The notes beneath the pieces were generated by a model, which saw only the letters and a list, made by a program, of their open reading frames with translations, ran no database searches and was not told the origin of the DNA. A stretch of 64,000 bases of DNA, taken from assembly GCA_002900995.3 (NCBI GenBank), contig CM035310.1, positions 2,751,394 through 2,815,393 of the forward strand, read 5' to 3'. Origin of the DNA: Ganoderma boninense. Its lineage: Eukaryota > Basidiomycota > Agaricomycetes > Polyporales > Polyporaceae. Position 1 is the stretch's first letter; each line of letters starts with the position of its first letter. The translations under genes and the position numbers were made by a program. Positions 11,942-23,512 of the stretch are shown here, piece after piece.

Positions 11942-13207
11942 CTACGCTTTCTGGATCCGCAAAACCCCCTTCGCAAGAAATTGAGGGAAGCTTCTCTTCA
12001 CAAAACTTTCGTAGAAAGCATACTCCTCCTCGCGCCCAATCACCTCTGCAGCCAAGCTGCCCGTGGCCGGCGTCGGCTCAGCAGGGAGGTAGTCGCGATA
12101 CTGCTCCGCCAGGCCGTCGTCGCACAGGACGCACGTCAGCGTCTCCAGGCGACCGAACTGCAACAACAGTCGCTCCAGCCAGTCGATGAGCTGGACCCTG
12201 GTGCCCGGGACGAGCAGGTCGTCGAGCATCCGCTCGGTCGCATGCGTGTGCGGCCCGAAGCGCTGGAATCGCAGGGTGATGCGTCGGAGGGGCGCGTCGG
12301 GGGGCAGGAAGTTCTCGAGCTCGCCGATGGTGATGAACTGGCCCCAGAGCAGCACCAGCTGCGCGTCTGGGTCGACGACCCCGGAGCCGGTGAGGTACAG
12401 CTGGAGGTCGGTCAGCGAGGTGCATGGCGGGACGTCTACGCGAGGATCGGGGCGGCGGTCGTAGATAACCAGGTCGTCGGCTGTCGGGACAAGGTTGAAT
12501 GAGTGTGATGAGTGTGATGCCGGGATGCGGTGTACAGCTTCGGAAACGTACTGCCAGGGCCACCGAGCAGCATGGGAATGTCGCCTACGGATCCCATAAG
12601 GTGGCAAGAGAGGTGCGTAATTTTGGACCCGAAGACGTTCAGAAACGCGGGGAAGGAGTGATGGTCGTCGCGACTGACAAACTTGAGGAAAGCATGGATT
12701 GGCTTGGATCCCAGACAGTCCCCGAGGACTCTGAAGAAGGACTCCGTGCTGTCGGTGTAGCCGATGGCACATAGGCTGATGGCGAAAGGTTCGGAGCCTG
12801 GGAGAGAGGCCGCCTGGATGGGTGGATCGTGAGGGCGTGCTTGAGTGAAAAGGGGGACACGCTCAAAGGAAAGTGATTTCATGTTTGGGAGAGCGGATAA
12901 TAGAGGTATGACGTCCTCGGCTGCGACCTCGATCTCCGAGGCGGTTTTGCTGCCGAGGAACTTGAGCGAATGAACGTGGGGTACGACATCAGGAGTCGAG
13001 GATAGGAATGTGGAAAGATGCCGGGGTGATAGGTGCGCGATGTTTGGACGACAGACTACAACATGCAGTAGATGGAGCCGAGCGAAGGACCGCCAGGAGG
13101 AAGAGACGAGAGTGCACACGGAGGGAGACCCAGTCGTCGCCGAGATGGTCAAGAACGGCGTCGATGAGTTCTCCGGGAGTGGCATCTGGGGAAAATTTGG
13201 ATTTCAT
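11942..13207 (-). pseudogene. F-box-like gene X, left copy (2-nt frameshift)
   Basis: Two exons, 13207-12552 and 12480-11942, joined by a 71-nt intron with a perfect GTACGT donor. The N-terminus MKSKFSPDATPGELIDAVLD is an F-box-like start, and later segments (VSSSWRSFARLHLLHVVVC, HVHSLKFLGS) are repeat-like with regular leucines. The frame breaks near 13122, inside VSLR/CTLVSSSW. The inverted copy at 63743 has two extra bases there, and the exon sum (1195 nt) lacks exactly two to close, so a 2-nt deletion is the simplest reading. Corrected length would be about 398 residues. This is a different subfamily from genes Y and Z. It lies divergently 667 bp from gene Y, and the same pair occurs inverted at 63 kb. 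Confidence 0.7.
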
Positions 13208-13874
13208 CGTGTATCTGGGCTCAAGAAGTGAGGTTCGATTTCCACATGATGCACCACCACACGTACGCTCACCAATCGAGGGAGGTATTGAATGAATATT
13301 GGTTGAGTTGAGACTCCGGTCGTGGCACTGAGTGGCCGAAACTTGAACTGCGTTCAAGTTTTCTATGACAGTGGGGGCAGTTTACCACTGGTCGTCTCGA
13401 GGAAGTAAAGAAAGACGGGGCAGTGAGTGTAGTCACGGTCCCCGCGATAAGATGCTGTACAAAGAGGCTTACCTAAGTACAGCAATCCGTTCAACTGATG
13501 GCGATGCCTTGGTTGAATAAGGGGATTATGTAACATTCCGCAGCCTCTTCCGCGCGCTTAGCGGGTCGCAGTTGATCTGAGATCCGAGGCTTGAAGTCCA
13601 CTGAAAACCACGGCGGAGTGAAATAGTCGTCTGCCATGCTCCGTCCACACTCTACCAGGGACTCACACTCGGTATTTTCTACTTCTTTTACAGCCTCCAA
13701 ATTCAAGGATTACTTCGACAACGCTGTCCCGGCTGTTCTATTTGGGCCTTCGCTGCCAGTAACGATACCCACGCCGCAGGAGTCCGCCACCTCGGACTCA
13801 CGCGGACTTGCTGCATTGCTCTGCTCTAGTACTTCCTGGAGCTGCCCACTTCCACCGCCACCTCACACTACAGC
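13208..13874. promoter_or_regulatory. Bidirectional spacer between genes X and Y, left copy
   Basis: A 667-bp divergent intergenic region with a near-equal-length inverted counterpart at 63081-63742. No open frame of note. It should hold both promoters, though I see no clear TATA element. Confidence 0.5.
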
Positions 13875-15660
13875 ATGGAGTCACTTCCTCCTGAGCTCCT
13901 AGTACTCATAGTCGACAGCCTCCAGCGCAGGGATCAAAAGACGTATCGTCTCCTCTCCAAGCTCCACCATGAATTGGCTACCAGAGCGCTCTTCTCCCAC
14001 GTCAAGGTATATTTCGGACTCTGGATGGTCTACAGTCGCATCTCTCAATCGAACGAAACCGTTGCGGATCTGAGACGCAAGAGCAATATCACTTGGGAGA
14101 TCCTCCAACACATCTCGAGTTGCCCTGAATTTGCGGAGGCAGTGAGGGAAGTGACCGTTTTCGCCCACCTAACGGTCGCTGGACATGGCCTTGGAGAGGA
14201 TATATTTCACATCAGTGAGCCTTTTTCGTCCTCATGGCGTCCTCGGGCGCACATATTGCGCTCTAACCTCCGTAGGAACTCTCATCGCGGCACTTCACTC
14301 CCTGCACAATCTTCGTGTCTTCCGTTGGCATGGTCATTCTCCGACGCTGAGCCAAGACGTCCTCACGGCCCTCGCTCAGTCTTCCAGATCTTCTCTGAAG
14401 CGATTGCACATTCCGTACGCTCCTACTATCTCTTCTCTCTGGCTCTCGGAGCGCTTACCCATCTGAAGGATTACAGCAGCCACGGTCCACTGTCTCTCGG
14501 CGTTCAATCGCCTTGAAGAGCTGCATGCAGCCGACGGAGTTCTCTACTCTGGCTTATCGCCCGAGGATGAGCGCGCGATCGCGCTCCAAGTGGCTATCGA
14601 TGGCATGGCGCACACCCTGAGGCGGATCGCTGTCGTTGGCGATGCGATCTGGAGGTGTTGCTTCCAGTCTATGGTCAACCTCCAAGAGCTCGAGATCGTC
14701 CTGCCTAGGACCGCAGAGGGTCTATGTCTGGTCTTTGAACACTGCGTTTCTCTCCGCTCCCTCACCTTGTTCACGCGGACACGGGACGAGTTTCTTTCCG
14801 CCTTACAGAGGAACGCGAAAGCGCTACCGGATTTGCGGGCGCTGAAGTTCATCTACTGGCCGACCCAGCACGCGCCCGGCAACCTCCAAGCGCTAAGCCT
14901 GGCGAGGTTCATAGAGAACAAGAAGAAACTGGTCTTGCTGGATGTGGAGATCAGAGGACTGGGGTTTCTCATGTGCGACGAGCCGCTGCTAGAGGCTGTT
15001 GCGCACCTTCCACAACTCGAAGTCCTCGGATTCCCCCTCATACGCTCTGCATGGGCTTCTGGAGACATCCAGTTCTTCAGGAAGCACCTTCCACGCAGCC
15101 TGACGGCGCTCCGTCTCTCTATCTGTCTCGAACAAACGCGCAATGACGTCTTTGCCCAGGAGTGGTGCGATCTCGTGCGTACTCAGGCTGCACCCTGTCT
15201 AGTATCTATTTGTTCCACTGATCTCTAACGCTATGCCATGGAAATATTTCTTCCAGATTAAGAGTCTCCCATCCCTACGCTACCTCCACATCTTTGACAG
15301 GCACGACACATCCGGCCTACACCCACGAGTGTCCGTAGACGCGCCACCCTCGCTTCAGCTGTTCGGATTCGGGGCGTCCCTGCGCTGGCTCGTGCGCAAC
15401 CCCGGCCGTGACCGGGATAGATACCCACGCAAGTACACCCAGTGCTGGTAGCCGTCGAGAGTCAAGTTCAGGTCGGCCAGAGATTTTGGGTGCGCTGAGT
15501 GGGAGTGGCTGCTGCGATGGTACGGTGCGTGCGCTCACTCACAACCTGTTCCGAGTTGTTTTACTGGTTGGGAGGCTGATGGATTGCCAGACGATGATTT
15601 GACGCCGCATATATTCGACTGGGCCGCCCTGCATCGTGTCATACTGCTCACAAAGTGACT
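13875..15660 (+). pseudogene. F-box/LRR gene Y, left copy (disabled)
   Basis: Starts MESLPPELLVLIVDSLQRR with the family pattern LLSKLHHELATRALFSHV. By comparison with the intact inverted copy at 61348-63080 it has at least three disablements: a frame change in 14215-14260 (after HISEPF), AGA to TGA at 14464-14466, and TCG to TAG at 15449-15451. There is also a 3-nt in-frame loss in the LSAL-QRNAKALP region. The single intron is preserved (15175-15256, GTGCGT donor, TTCCAG acceptor). Repeat-like segments such as LQELEIVLPRTAEGLCLVFE remain readable in pieces. No full-length protein can be made from it. Confidence 0.85.
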
Positions 15661-15985
15661 CTTCGAGGTTCAATGACCTGTGATGTGGTATTTGGTACTG
15701 CGAATAGTTTAAATTCACCCCATTCCTGCGATTGGACTCATACGACTACCCTCAAAGATCTATGTCGTATTTGTCGTTGTCGCTGTTACTGAGGTGGTAA
15801 TCATGTAGAGTACATCTTGTAAGTGTTTTGAAAATTGCGAGACATCCTGCCAGTGGATGGATCGCTTGTAAGCCTCCCCCTACTCGGACTTCATCGCCCC
15901 ACTGTCCATACACTCCGTGCCGCAGCACGCCAGTCCGGAAAAAATCTGTCCATCAAGAAGCATCAGCATACACCACCATTCCCAC
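15661..15985. other. Spacer between Y and Z pseudogenes
   Basis: Non-coding and part of the left inverted arm. It matches 61130-61330 and 60945-61112 in reverse orientation, including a stretch ending GCGAGACATCCTGCCAGTGG. Confidence 0.55.
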
Positions 15986-17059
15986 TGCCGGCGTAGTATC
16001 ACTGAGTAGCACACGCACCCAGACCGTTAAAGTCATGCCACCGAAACAGCCACTCCCAGTCCGCACACCCAAAGTCCTCCACGGTCCTGAACGCAATCTT
16101 CTCTAATGACCAGCACGGGCCAAACGTTCCGTCCTCGGAGCGACTCGGACATGCATCCAAGTTGGCCTCGTTGTGGGACTCCCGTATTAACGGGTACACG
16201 TCGGCGAAGAGCTCCCGTGATGGCGGCACAATGGACCAAGGTCTCTCCTAGACCGTGGAAAGTGTTCGTATAGATGAGCTCAAGCTCCTGGAGTGCGCGG
16301 AATGAGTCCAGAGACTGGCAGATCCAGAGTACTTCGCCGGAGACGGAGAGGTGAGTGAGGGTAGGGGCCCTAGTGTGGTGAATGATGATGTCGTCCTGGG
16401 TGTTTACTTCTTTGTCTTCCGGAAATACTAAAGACAAGAATCGGATAGACAAGAAGCGGTGGACTGGCTGGAGCAGGGAGGCCATGTGTTCGAACACTCC
16501 ATGAAACGGTAATCAGAGGTGATTAACAGGCTTATGGAGTATTGAGCATTTACGGAATACGTAGCTCAGACAACATTGTCGACGATCTTCTTGCAAGAGC
16601 CTCCAATACCTTTGAACATGGAGTTGGGCGTTCTCCGTACCAGCGAAAGGCACAAACATTTCAGAGGCGCTCTAGAGCTTCAATCAAACACCCTAGAAGA
16701 AAATTGACCCTGGTAAGCATGTCTAAACATCGTCCAATCAGTGCAGTGAAAGACGCACGCATCTCGAAGGCGTACGCCCTGTCTTCCCAAGAGTAGGCCC
16801 GAACAGTAACCTCTTTGATGAGCTTTGCAAAATCCGAACGGCATGCGATTGCTCGCATCGAATGGCCTGCATATCTGGACTCCCGCCATAACCAGGGTCC
16901 GAATGTTACTGTGATATGTGAAAATAGAAGCGAGAAGGAGATGTCGTGGTGTGTTCTGGAGAGGAAGAGGCAAGCTTTCAGGTCACAGCGTGGGAGGGAA
17001 CCGACAATGAATGTCCATATTTCCGAGGGGAGCCTAGGTACCGTACGCCGCGCCGGCAT
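15986..17059 (-). pseudogene. F-box/LRR gene Z remnant
   Basis: A decayed relative of gene Y read on the minus strand. The F-box exon (17059 to about 16680) begins MPARRTVPRLPSEIWTFIVG and has FLSRTHHDISFSLLFSHI. Repeat pieces follow at 16497-16240 (SIRFLSLVFPEDKEVNTQDD, LTHLSVSGEVLWICQSLDSF), and a C-terminal signature FGCADWEWLFRWHD lies at about 16030-16060. The pieces are in different frames without splice sites to connect them all, so it is unlikely to make a complete product. The inverted-duplication boundary near 16555 falls between its F-box exon and its repeat exons; the right arm carries only the repeat part. Confidence 0.7.
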
Positions 17060-17191
17060 CCTCGTACAGGTACTAGCGATCGAGGCAAATCTTGCTACGC
17101 CGAAGACTTGGAAGCTTAATATCGTGCAGGTAAGAGGTGAGAGAAAGGCGGAGGTACAACAGAGCGTGCTCAGCCTCGGCAGCGTTGGGTG

Positions 17192-18281
17192 TTAGAACTC
17201 AGGTGTCTCGTGCCGCTCTGGGCGCACAGCGTCCGACTCCTTCGGCGATCTAGACATTGTCTCTCCGGCTCTCCGACGCAGCGGAACCACCGTCAGGACC
17301 GAAATCCAAGAAANNNNNNNNNNNNNNNNNNNNNNNNNNNNNNNNNNNNNNNNNNNNNNNNNNNNNNNNNNNNNNNNNNNNNNNNNNNNNNNNNNNNNNN
17401 NNNNNNNNNNNNNCGAAGGAGTTTCGTCCTCACCAACGTCCCCGAAGCGCCTCTGGCGCGTTCTACGGTCCTCGTTGAAGGATTCGGGCTCCAAAGTTCG
17501 TTGCTTACTGTTTCTTTGAGGCTGTTTTGCTGAATTAGAAAAACATAGGACGATATATGTACTCCTGCTCCAGTGTCACATACGATCTACGAAGAAACCG
17601 GTTCCATCCTGGGAGGCATTGAAAGGGTACACGTCACGTACTGCGATAGTCCTGCGAGCGAGTACCATTCAATAGTATGTCTACAGAACATGGAACCTGC
17701 CATCAGGAAATTTCTAACCCCATGGAAACCTTAGGCTTCCGATCCCACCGAGGAGCTGGACATCCACCTTGCGTTCTGCTTACCAACAGAGTCGTTGATT
17801 GAGGACTCTACACAACACACGCCGCTCGAGCTTTCATCACCCCGCTCCTCAATAAGGCCAGACTTCCAGGAAGAATCTTCACATGCGGTGGAGCAAAAGG
17901 TATGAACGTAGGAGGTCCGTTCGAATGCAATCTTACATGTTTACGACGCCCTAGGATCTACCTCCAGTTGACCCCGCGTACAGGGCACTCCTGCCAATCG
18001 TCTACGGGCTCGAAGATATCACTTTCAACCCCCGGCGGCGTTCGCTCGGAGAAGAATACGAGGATGAGGACTATGCCGAGTTTTGGGAGACCTTCGGCCA
18101 GCTCTCTGCGAAGGAGGTCCTCCAGGCAGTCTATGCCATTCGTTCGGGCGTATTAGACCGTCCAACTGCTGGACCTCCAAGTCGACACTCACCGGACGCG
18201 TCCTTATTGACTGTCTTCTGCGTCTTGTGGGCTGGACTGGCGACGGTCCTAGTCTTGTATTTGTATTTTTGCTTGCGATGA
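17192..18281 (+). CDS. Unrecognised protein with C-terminal membrane anchor, interrupted by gap
   Basis: I do not recognise this family. After the gap the exons 17414-17495, 17574-17674, 17735-17899 and 17955-18281 close in phase with introns of 78, 60 and 55 nt. The last exon has no internal methionine start, so it is easily missed. Features: an acidic stretch LGEEYEDEDYAEFWETFGQL, then KEVLQAVYAIRSGVL, a short linker, and one hydrophobic segment ASLLTVFCVLWAGLATVLVL followed by YLYFCLR at the stop, suggesting a tail-anchored or type II protein. A plausible coding frame before the gap (ASDSFGDLDIVSPALRRSG, ending at 17313) may be the preceding exon. The true start is not visible. Tail-anchored topology is inference. 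Confidence 0.6.
17314..17413. other. Assembly gap (100 N)
   Basis: Exactly 100 N, a conventional size for a scaffold gap of unknown length. It falls inside the gene at 17192-18281. Confidence 1.
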
Positions 18282-19475
18282 GGATCATCTGTTGGTCGTC
18301 GTCCTCGGACCCCGATTTCGCGACTCAAAGGACGGGATAATACAGAACAGCAGGCGTGGCTGCTGAGTTCATTGCTATCAGGCAGCATTAAGAGCTGAAG
18401 GTGTCGTTGCACTGTTGTGATACTCGAAATGTGTCGAAATGGCCACACCCGGCGACACCAGATATCGGTCGCAGGAGAACGTGCAGTCAACGACCTACAT
18501 CGCGCCCAAGCATTTGAGTCGCTCATTCTTCCAACCTCCTCTAGGTCCGAGTCAGCCCTTGACGCACACATAGAGGCAAATTTTCCGCTGCGGTCTCCCT
18601 CCTAACTCCGACTCGACCGTCTACTGAAAGACAGCTAGCGCTCTGGCGTCCGAAGCGGAGTTGCTCATGGGGGTCAGCATGAAATGCTGCCCTCTCTACC
18701 TGCCCCTGAGACAACTTCTGACAGCGCGTCCTGACGCAGATTATGGTGCGGGACATTTCACGCCGTTCAGTCGCTTCTAGTTGTCTGACTATGCGGTATG
18801 CCTGAGTCTCCCTTGCATCTGGGCCCACATACAGTGCCCGTGCCGGCATAACTTTGTTTTTGCAGGCTATCCAGGCGCTCCTGTCTTAATGGAAGCACGC
18901 GTTGGTGGGGAGGTCATCTTTGTCAGCGTTTCTCATAAAGCCTCATACGCTAAGTTAGAGGCTAGGGTTGAAAGATATGACGGCGATGAGCTATTGAGAC
19001 ACTGGCTGGAAAGGAGCTGCGTTTGTCTACGAACCTATGGTATGCACGCAACGGTCCTTAAGTACACTCAGCTCGAGGATGGCATCGTTAGGTCGAGTCA
19101 AGCAACGCCGCCAGTAGGAACAGAAAGCCTGAGCCTCCAGCTCGAGCGCATTTGAGTATCCGACAGCGTTTCAGCCCTATCCTGCCTCAGGCTCTTCCGC
19201 AACTTGTCTGGGTTTAAGTTCAAGTTCAAGCCATGGGGTCGCTCTATGTTTACGCTATGCACCACCACATTGTGGCGACATCGCTTTGCTGTAAACAAGG
19301 AAAAGGTAGATGGTACGTCTTGCGTCAGTACTAGTAGGGCCCGAGTTAACGTCTGACTCGTACCGTCCTAAAGAGCATTGTTAAGTTCTGAGCAAGTCCC
19401 TGGCTGCGGGGGGCCGGCATTAACAGTAGAGCCTACGTCGTACATCATCATGAGCGTCTCTCGTAAAAACCATCA
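18282..19475. other. Intergenic, nothing recognised
   Basis: About 1.2 kb. A frame at roughly 18865-19155 on the plus strand (YPGAPVLMEARVGGEVIF onward) follows a good TTTTTGCAG acceptor and could be a relic exon, but I find no partner exon and no recognisable domain. Confidence 0.4.
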
Positions 19476-20077
19476 TCATCTCGTCAAAGCAAAACCCGAC
19501 CAGTCTCCAAACAAGCCCCAACTCCTCTCCTCTCGTTTAGGCAGAGTCCAGCTGATGCCGTGGAGGCGGCCGACCGAGAGCGGCGCGAGCTGCTGGAACG
19601 CCGTGGGCGTGAGGTCGACGCTGCCGGGCGCGCACCCGGGGCAGGTGTCCGCGACCGCGACGGTCACGGACTTGCCGTCCGCGGTGGTCACCTTCATCTG
19701 CCGGCCGCACATGGGGTTCCTGTCATGCTCATGTCAGTACACCTCGGCTCACTAGCAGGGAGAAGGCGAAAGGCAGAGGGACGGGACATACGCGTTGGGG
19801 TTGGCGGTCGCGCCGGGGAAGGACTGGATCGTCGCGATGTCGACGGCGACGATGAAGTCCGTCTCCGTGTTGAAGTGGCCGCACGAGCCGAGGCCGGGGG
19901 TGTAGAAGGTAGCTGTGCATGCGCAGAGGCAAGGGAGCAATGCCAATATCAGTATTCACGTTTGGGGAGCGGCGACAGGAGGAGAGCGCGCGCACCATCA
20001 CCACCGGACATGGCGGTCGTGGCCACAGCGGCGGAGGCAGCGGAGAGGACGGCGAGGGCGGCAACGGCGAAGCGCAT
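19476..20077 (-). CDS. Small secreted double-psi beta-barrel protein (barwin/expansin-like)
   Basis: Predicted extracellular protein with a single RlpA/barwin-like double-psi beta-barrel, a fold shared by expansins, cerato-platanin-unrelated barwins and plant-wall-loosening proteins; enzyme activity is not implied. Exons 20077-20002, 19912-19792 and 19719-19476 close in phase to about 146 residues (the first donor could shift by 3 nt). The N-terminus MRFAVAALAVLSAASAAVA is a signal peptide. Core motifs are ATFYTPGLGSCGHFNTETD, NPMCGRQMKVT and VADTCPGCAPGSVDLTPTAF, with the paired cysteines and the DLTPTAF strand typical of the family. There is no cellulose-binding domain. The last 25 residues beyond GRLHGISW are unusual and might hide a further intron. 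Confidence 0.85.
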
Positions 20078-23000
20078 TTTGCTTATTTGAAAGGGGGGCG
20101 ACGAGAAGAAGAGAACGAAAGAAAGTGGTATGTGCGAGTGGGGAAGAGGCACCGGGCCTGGGACTGCAATGGGAGAAGCGAAGGTGAGTTGAAAACTGAG
20201 GAATCCCCGAGGGATGGGGGCGCACCTTATATACAGCCCCCGTCCGGACTGCGCAGCCATGGCGCGCGCCGAGGGCTCGAGCTCGCTCCGTCTGGAATCG
20301 GGACCGGGGGCACGAGACAGACGGCGAGGGCCAACGCTGATACGGCCAACGCCAACGCGCGGGGCGGCCATCCGTCAGGCATTGATTGATGACATGGGCT
20401 GTATGCCTACGCCGGGGTGACAGTGAGGGGGTTTCAGCGTTGTGATGCGCATCGCGCAGATGCTGTCGGAATGCGTGCGTTGCCGGGGCCGTGGCCACGT
20501 CGAGTTCTTGCAAGCCTTGATATTAGGATGGCTGTGCGCGATGACGGAAGCCAACTGGGGCCAGATGCTTTTGCAATGAGCGAAAGGAAGACACGGCACA
20601 ACGGATATCACAGTTGGGCATTGCGTGCTTCGGATTGGGAGGGTCTCCGAGCAACCGGACTCAAAAAAGATGGAAAGGGCCGCGCATCTACTAGACGCTT
20701 TCATGCAACATTGCATCCGAGTCGGAGGGGATGGTCATCGGGTGTAACTACTTTGCTTTGTGTGGCCCTAGTTGCAACATTGACAGAAGTGGTTCAACAA
20801 TTGCACTTACACAGGCGATAACAGTAGAGAGAGTGGATACTCCATTGAAGACCCCGCCGGGCGGCGGTCCTAGTGTCCACTGTCGAGCCTTCGGTAAACA
20901 TGGAACAGGCGCTTACACTGTCTGATGCAGATGGAATCGAGGGGCATGGTCACAACGGCGGACTGCGCAGTGTATATCCGGTTGTGTGGGAGGCAGCAGA
21001 ACCGCCTTTGCATGATGTTGTCGCTGGATGAACTCGGGTGGGCGGATGAGTGGTAACGAGTAGTCTAGAGCCAGCGCGCGATGGCAGCGGTGCAGATATC
21101 TGAATTGTGGCATTGGTGAAGATGAGGAGACCAAGAATAGTGTTAAGAATACTCACACAATGGCATGGCAAGAAAATGAATGCGCACGACGAGAATCAAG
21201 TTGGCCATTCCGGAAGTTGCGATGTCGAGCTAAAAGAATGGTAGGTCCTAAACAAACCCCGCCTCCTAACGCGCGGGAGGTCTTGGTACGAGACTAAGAA
21301 GAATGGTGGGTGAGAGCACTCAAAGCGATGGAGCAGGAGATGCGGATTTGTGCCACAACCGCCGACTTCGAGCGGACACGTCACGCCTCCCCCAGGCTCT
21401 GCGAAAAGCAGCGACTGATTTGTATCTAGCAGCCGCCCCGAAGAAAAGGTCGCGTTAGATTCAATCAAACCATACACGCATACTCATCGAGGTAGGTGCT
21501 TACATGTGGCAACGACAGTCGGCGAGAGCAGGCGAGAGAGCAAAATTCGAATAGTCGATCGTCAACGGCACCTTCTGAGAGCGGCCGCCCGGCAACCTTC
21601 TCATTCCCGAATCCCGACACACGCGTGTGTCACGTTGTGACCATCAGGCACGTGGACGTTCCGCCAACGAGGCACGCGCGCCTGTGAGGAGGCTTGTTCC
21701 GATTGTGGCGGGTGTCGCCGTTGTGCCTCGACTCTTTGCCATCGTGTGCGACGACGAGCTCGCCACTCCCAACAACTCCTCATACTCGACTCTACTGCTT
21801 GACTGTCCCCCAAGGCCGCCATCCTTCGCTTTCTCAAGCATCCCAGCCCTCGAAGGGCGTCCAGTAGAGCACTGCAAGCAGGCCCTGAGACAAAGGGGCG
21901 ATCTCTGCGCGAAAACGATAGATCCTTGGTGAGTCCTTCACTTTCCCTTCGTGAGAGTTCGGCATTATTCTCGAGGTCTTCTGGGCGAAATCCTCTGTCA
22001 AGGGACTAAGACGGCGTGGACACGGCGGAGGAGGGTGTTGCAACAGCAGATTCCTGCCTCGCCGCAGCAAGAACGCCGCATACAGTCTTCCACCGCCCAG
22101 AACCACTGTCTTCTCCTTGAAACAGTCATTCAGCTATCCATCCCCAATCGTGGCGGTATCGACGCCGTAACGGCGGGAACTATGTCTCCTTCCTTCACGT
22201 TACGGCATCTTGCTCACCAGCCACAATCTCGTCATCCCGGACTTCCGCAAAGTCGACTTCGCGCTTGCTTTGCTTGCCGTCGCTTTTTGTGGTCCAGGAG
22301 GAGCGCTGTGCATGATTTCATCCATTGCGGAAATGACGTGGTGGAGTGCGTTTTGTCAATGTCACCACGCCGCATCGGTCATGCACGCGCTCCTTCTGGT
22401 CCCTGGGCTGCGTTTCGGGAAGACGGCTTTCCTTTGTGGGTTTCAGACGCCATCATATTCACGGTGCCGCCACTTGGCACTCATGTGGCCGCATACGTAT
22501 GCGCCTATCCATCACACTCGGCGGTTGTGATAACTCCTTACGCTGGCAGGGTCGCAGGTTCCAAACCCGATGAGCGAGAACGAGAACAGGGCACCGGTCG
22601 AATGGCTCGATAGCGGTTCATTTTGTCGGAGCCTAGTTGGACGGGATCGCGCTGTGAAAGCGCACCAGGTACTTGTGACCAGGTCGGAAGTTGACGGGCT
22701 GGTCGTCCTGATCCATCTCGACTGACGTTGCAGCTAGTACGTGGCTGACGCTGTTGCCCTGCTCGAGAGCTAGCTTCATTGCGCCGCGAGCGTGTCCGCA
22801 GCGTTCGATGAGATGCAGGACAGACCCACCGCAATATCTAAATTTGAATTATATCCGTTCAATGGTCGCTGATGACCAACCATATCCACCTTGCGCCGTT
22901 GGGACGCCTGCTCTTGCGGACGAGGACGATTGGCATCTACGCAATCATCTGTCTTGTGTGCATGGCTCCCGACGAACGGGCAGGAGATGGCCTCTCACCA

Positions 23001-23512
23001 GATTTTTGGAGACGCTGTCAGGACATTCATCGCCTGCGGTGGGTGATATATCGCAGCATCTCACCGTCAGGAACCCCGTTGTTTGTTACAGCGACCGATG
23101 TCAAAGCGTTTCACTGCGGCCTACCCACCTATCTTCCTGAATCAGCGACCCAGCCACGGCGAGGGTCTCGTCGACCGTTTACGACGGCGCAGCGAGCGAC
23201 TTGGACGCTGAGACAGCCAAGGCTCTGTCCGAGGCTGCTCCAGAGGCTGTGGTCACCAGCAACTCAGCGACATGCTGCTGAGGGCGCCATAGTGCTCGGA
23301 TCTGTCGGCACCCTCTTCGGACTCTCATGGTGTTGGTGTTCTACGCATGGGACACAAGGCCACAGGTTATATATGCGTCGTCTTGTGCGCGCGCTCGACC
23401 TGTTGCCGCTGTCGTGAATCACTCTTCCCAACGATGTTCTTGCCCTCGTTTCCCTCCTCCTGCTCGACTTACGTCCCGAACGAGCTTTCGCTGACGCACT
23501 GACACGACAGCC
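20078..23512. other. Long intergenic region, only a weak open frame
   Basis: About 3.4 kb with no recognisable gene. One minus-strand frame, 22852-22633, is open for 73 codons without a start codon and ends GHKYLVRFHSAIPSN; it follows a possible AATTTAG acceptor and might be a terminal exon, but no upstream exon was found. Other frames are short or compositionally odd. Confidence 0.45.
20226..20233 (-). promoter_or_regulatory. TATA box of barwin-like gene
   Basis: Minus strand TATATAAG about 150 nt upstream of the signal-peptide start codon, leaving a 5' leader of roughly 120 nt. Confidence 0.55.

Larger units (their letters stand above)
12960..16555 (+). repeat. Left arm of large inverted duplication
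   Basis: This stretch is repeated in reverse orientation at 60695-64000. I checked matching blocks by eye: 13207-12960 against 63743-64000, 15174-13875 against 61782-63080, the non-coding part 15600-15860 against 61100-61350, and 16500-16555 against 60690-60745. Identity over the blocks read is roughly 85-90 percent. The left arm has about 310 bp (roughly 16005-16318) missing from the right arm. The match ends near 16555, inside pseudogene Z. On the low-coordinate side the partner runs off the window, so the arm may extend through the rest of gene X. Confidence 0.85.
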
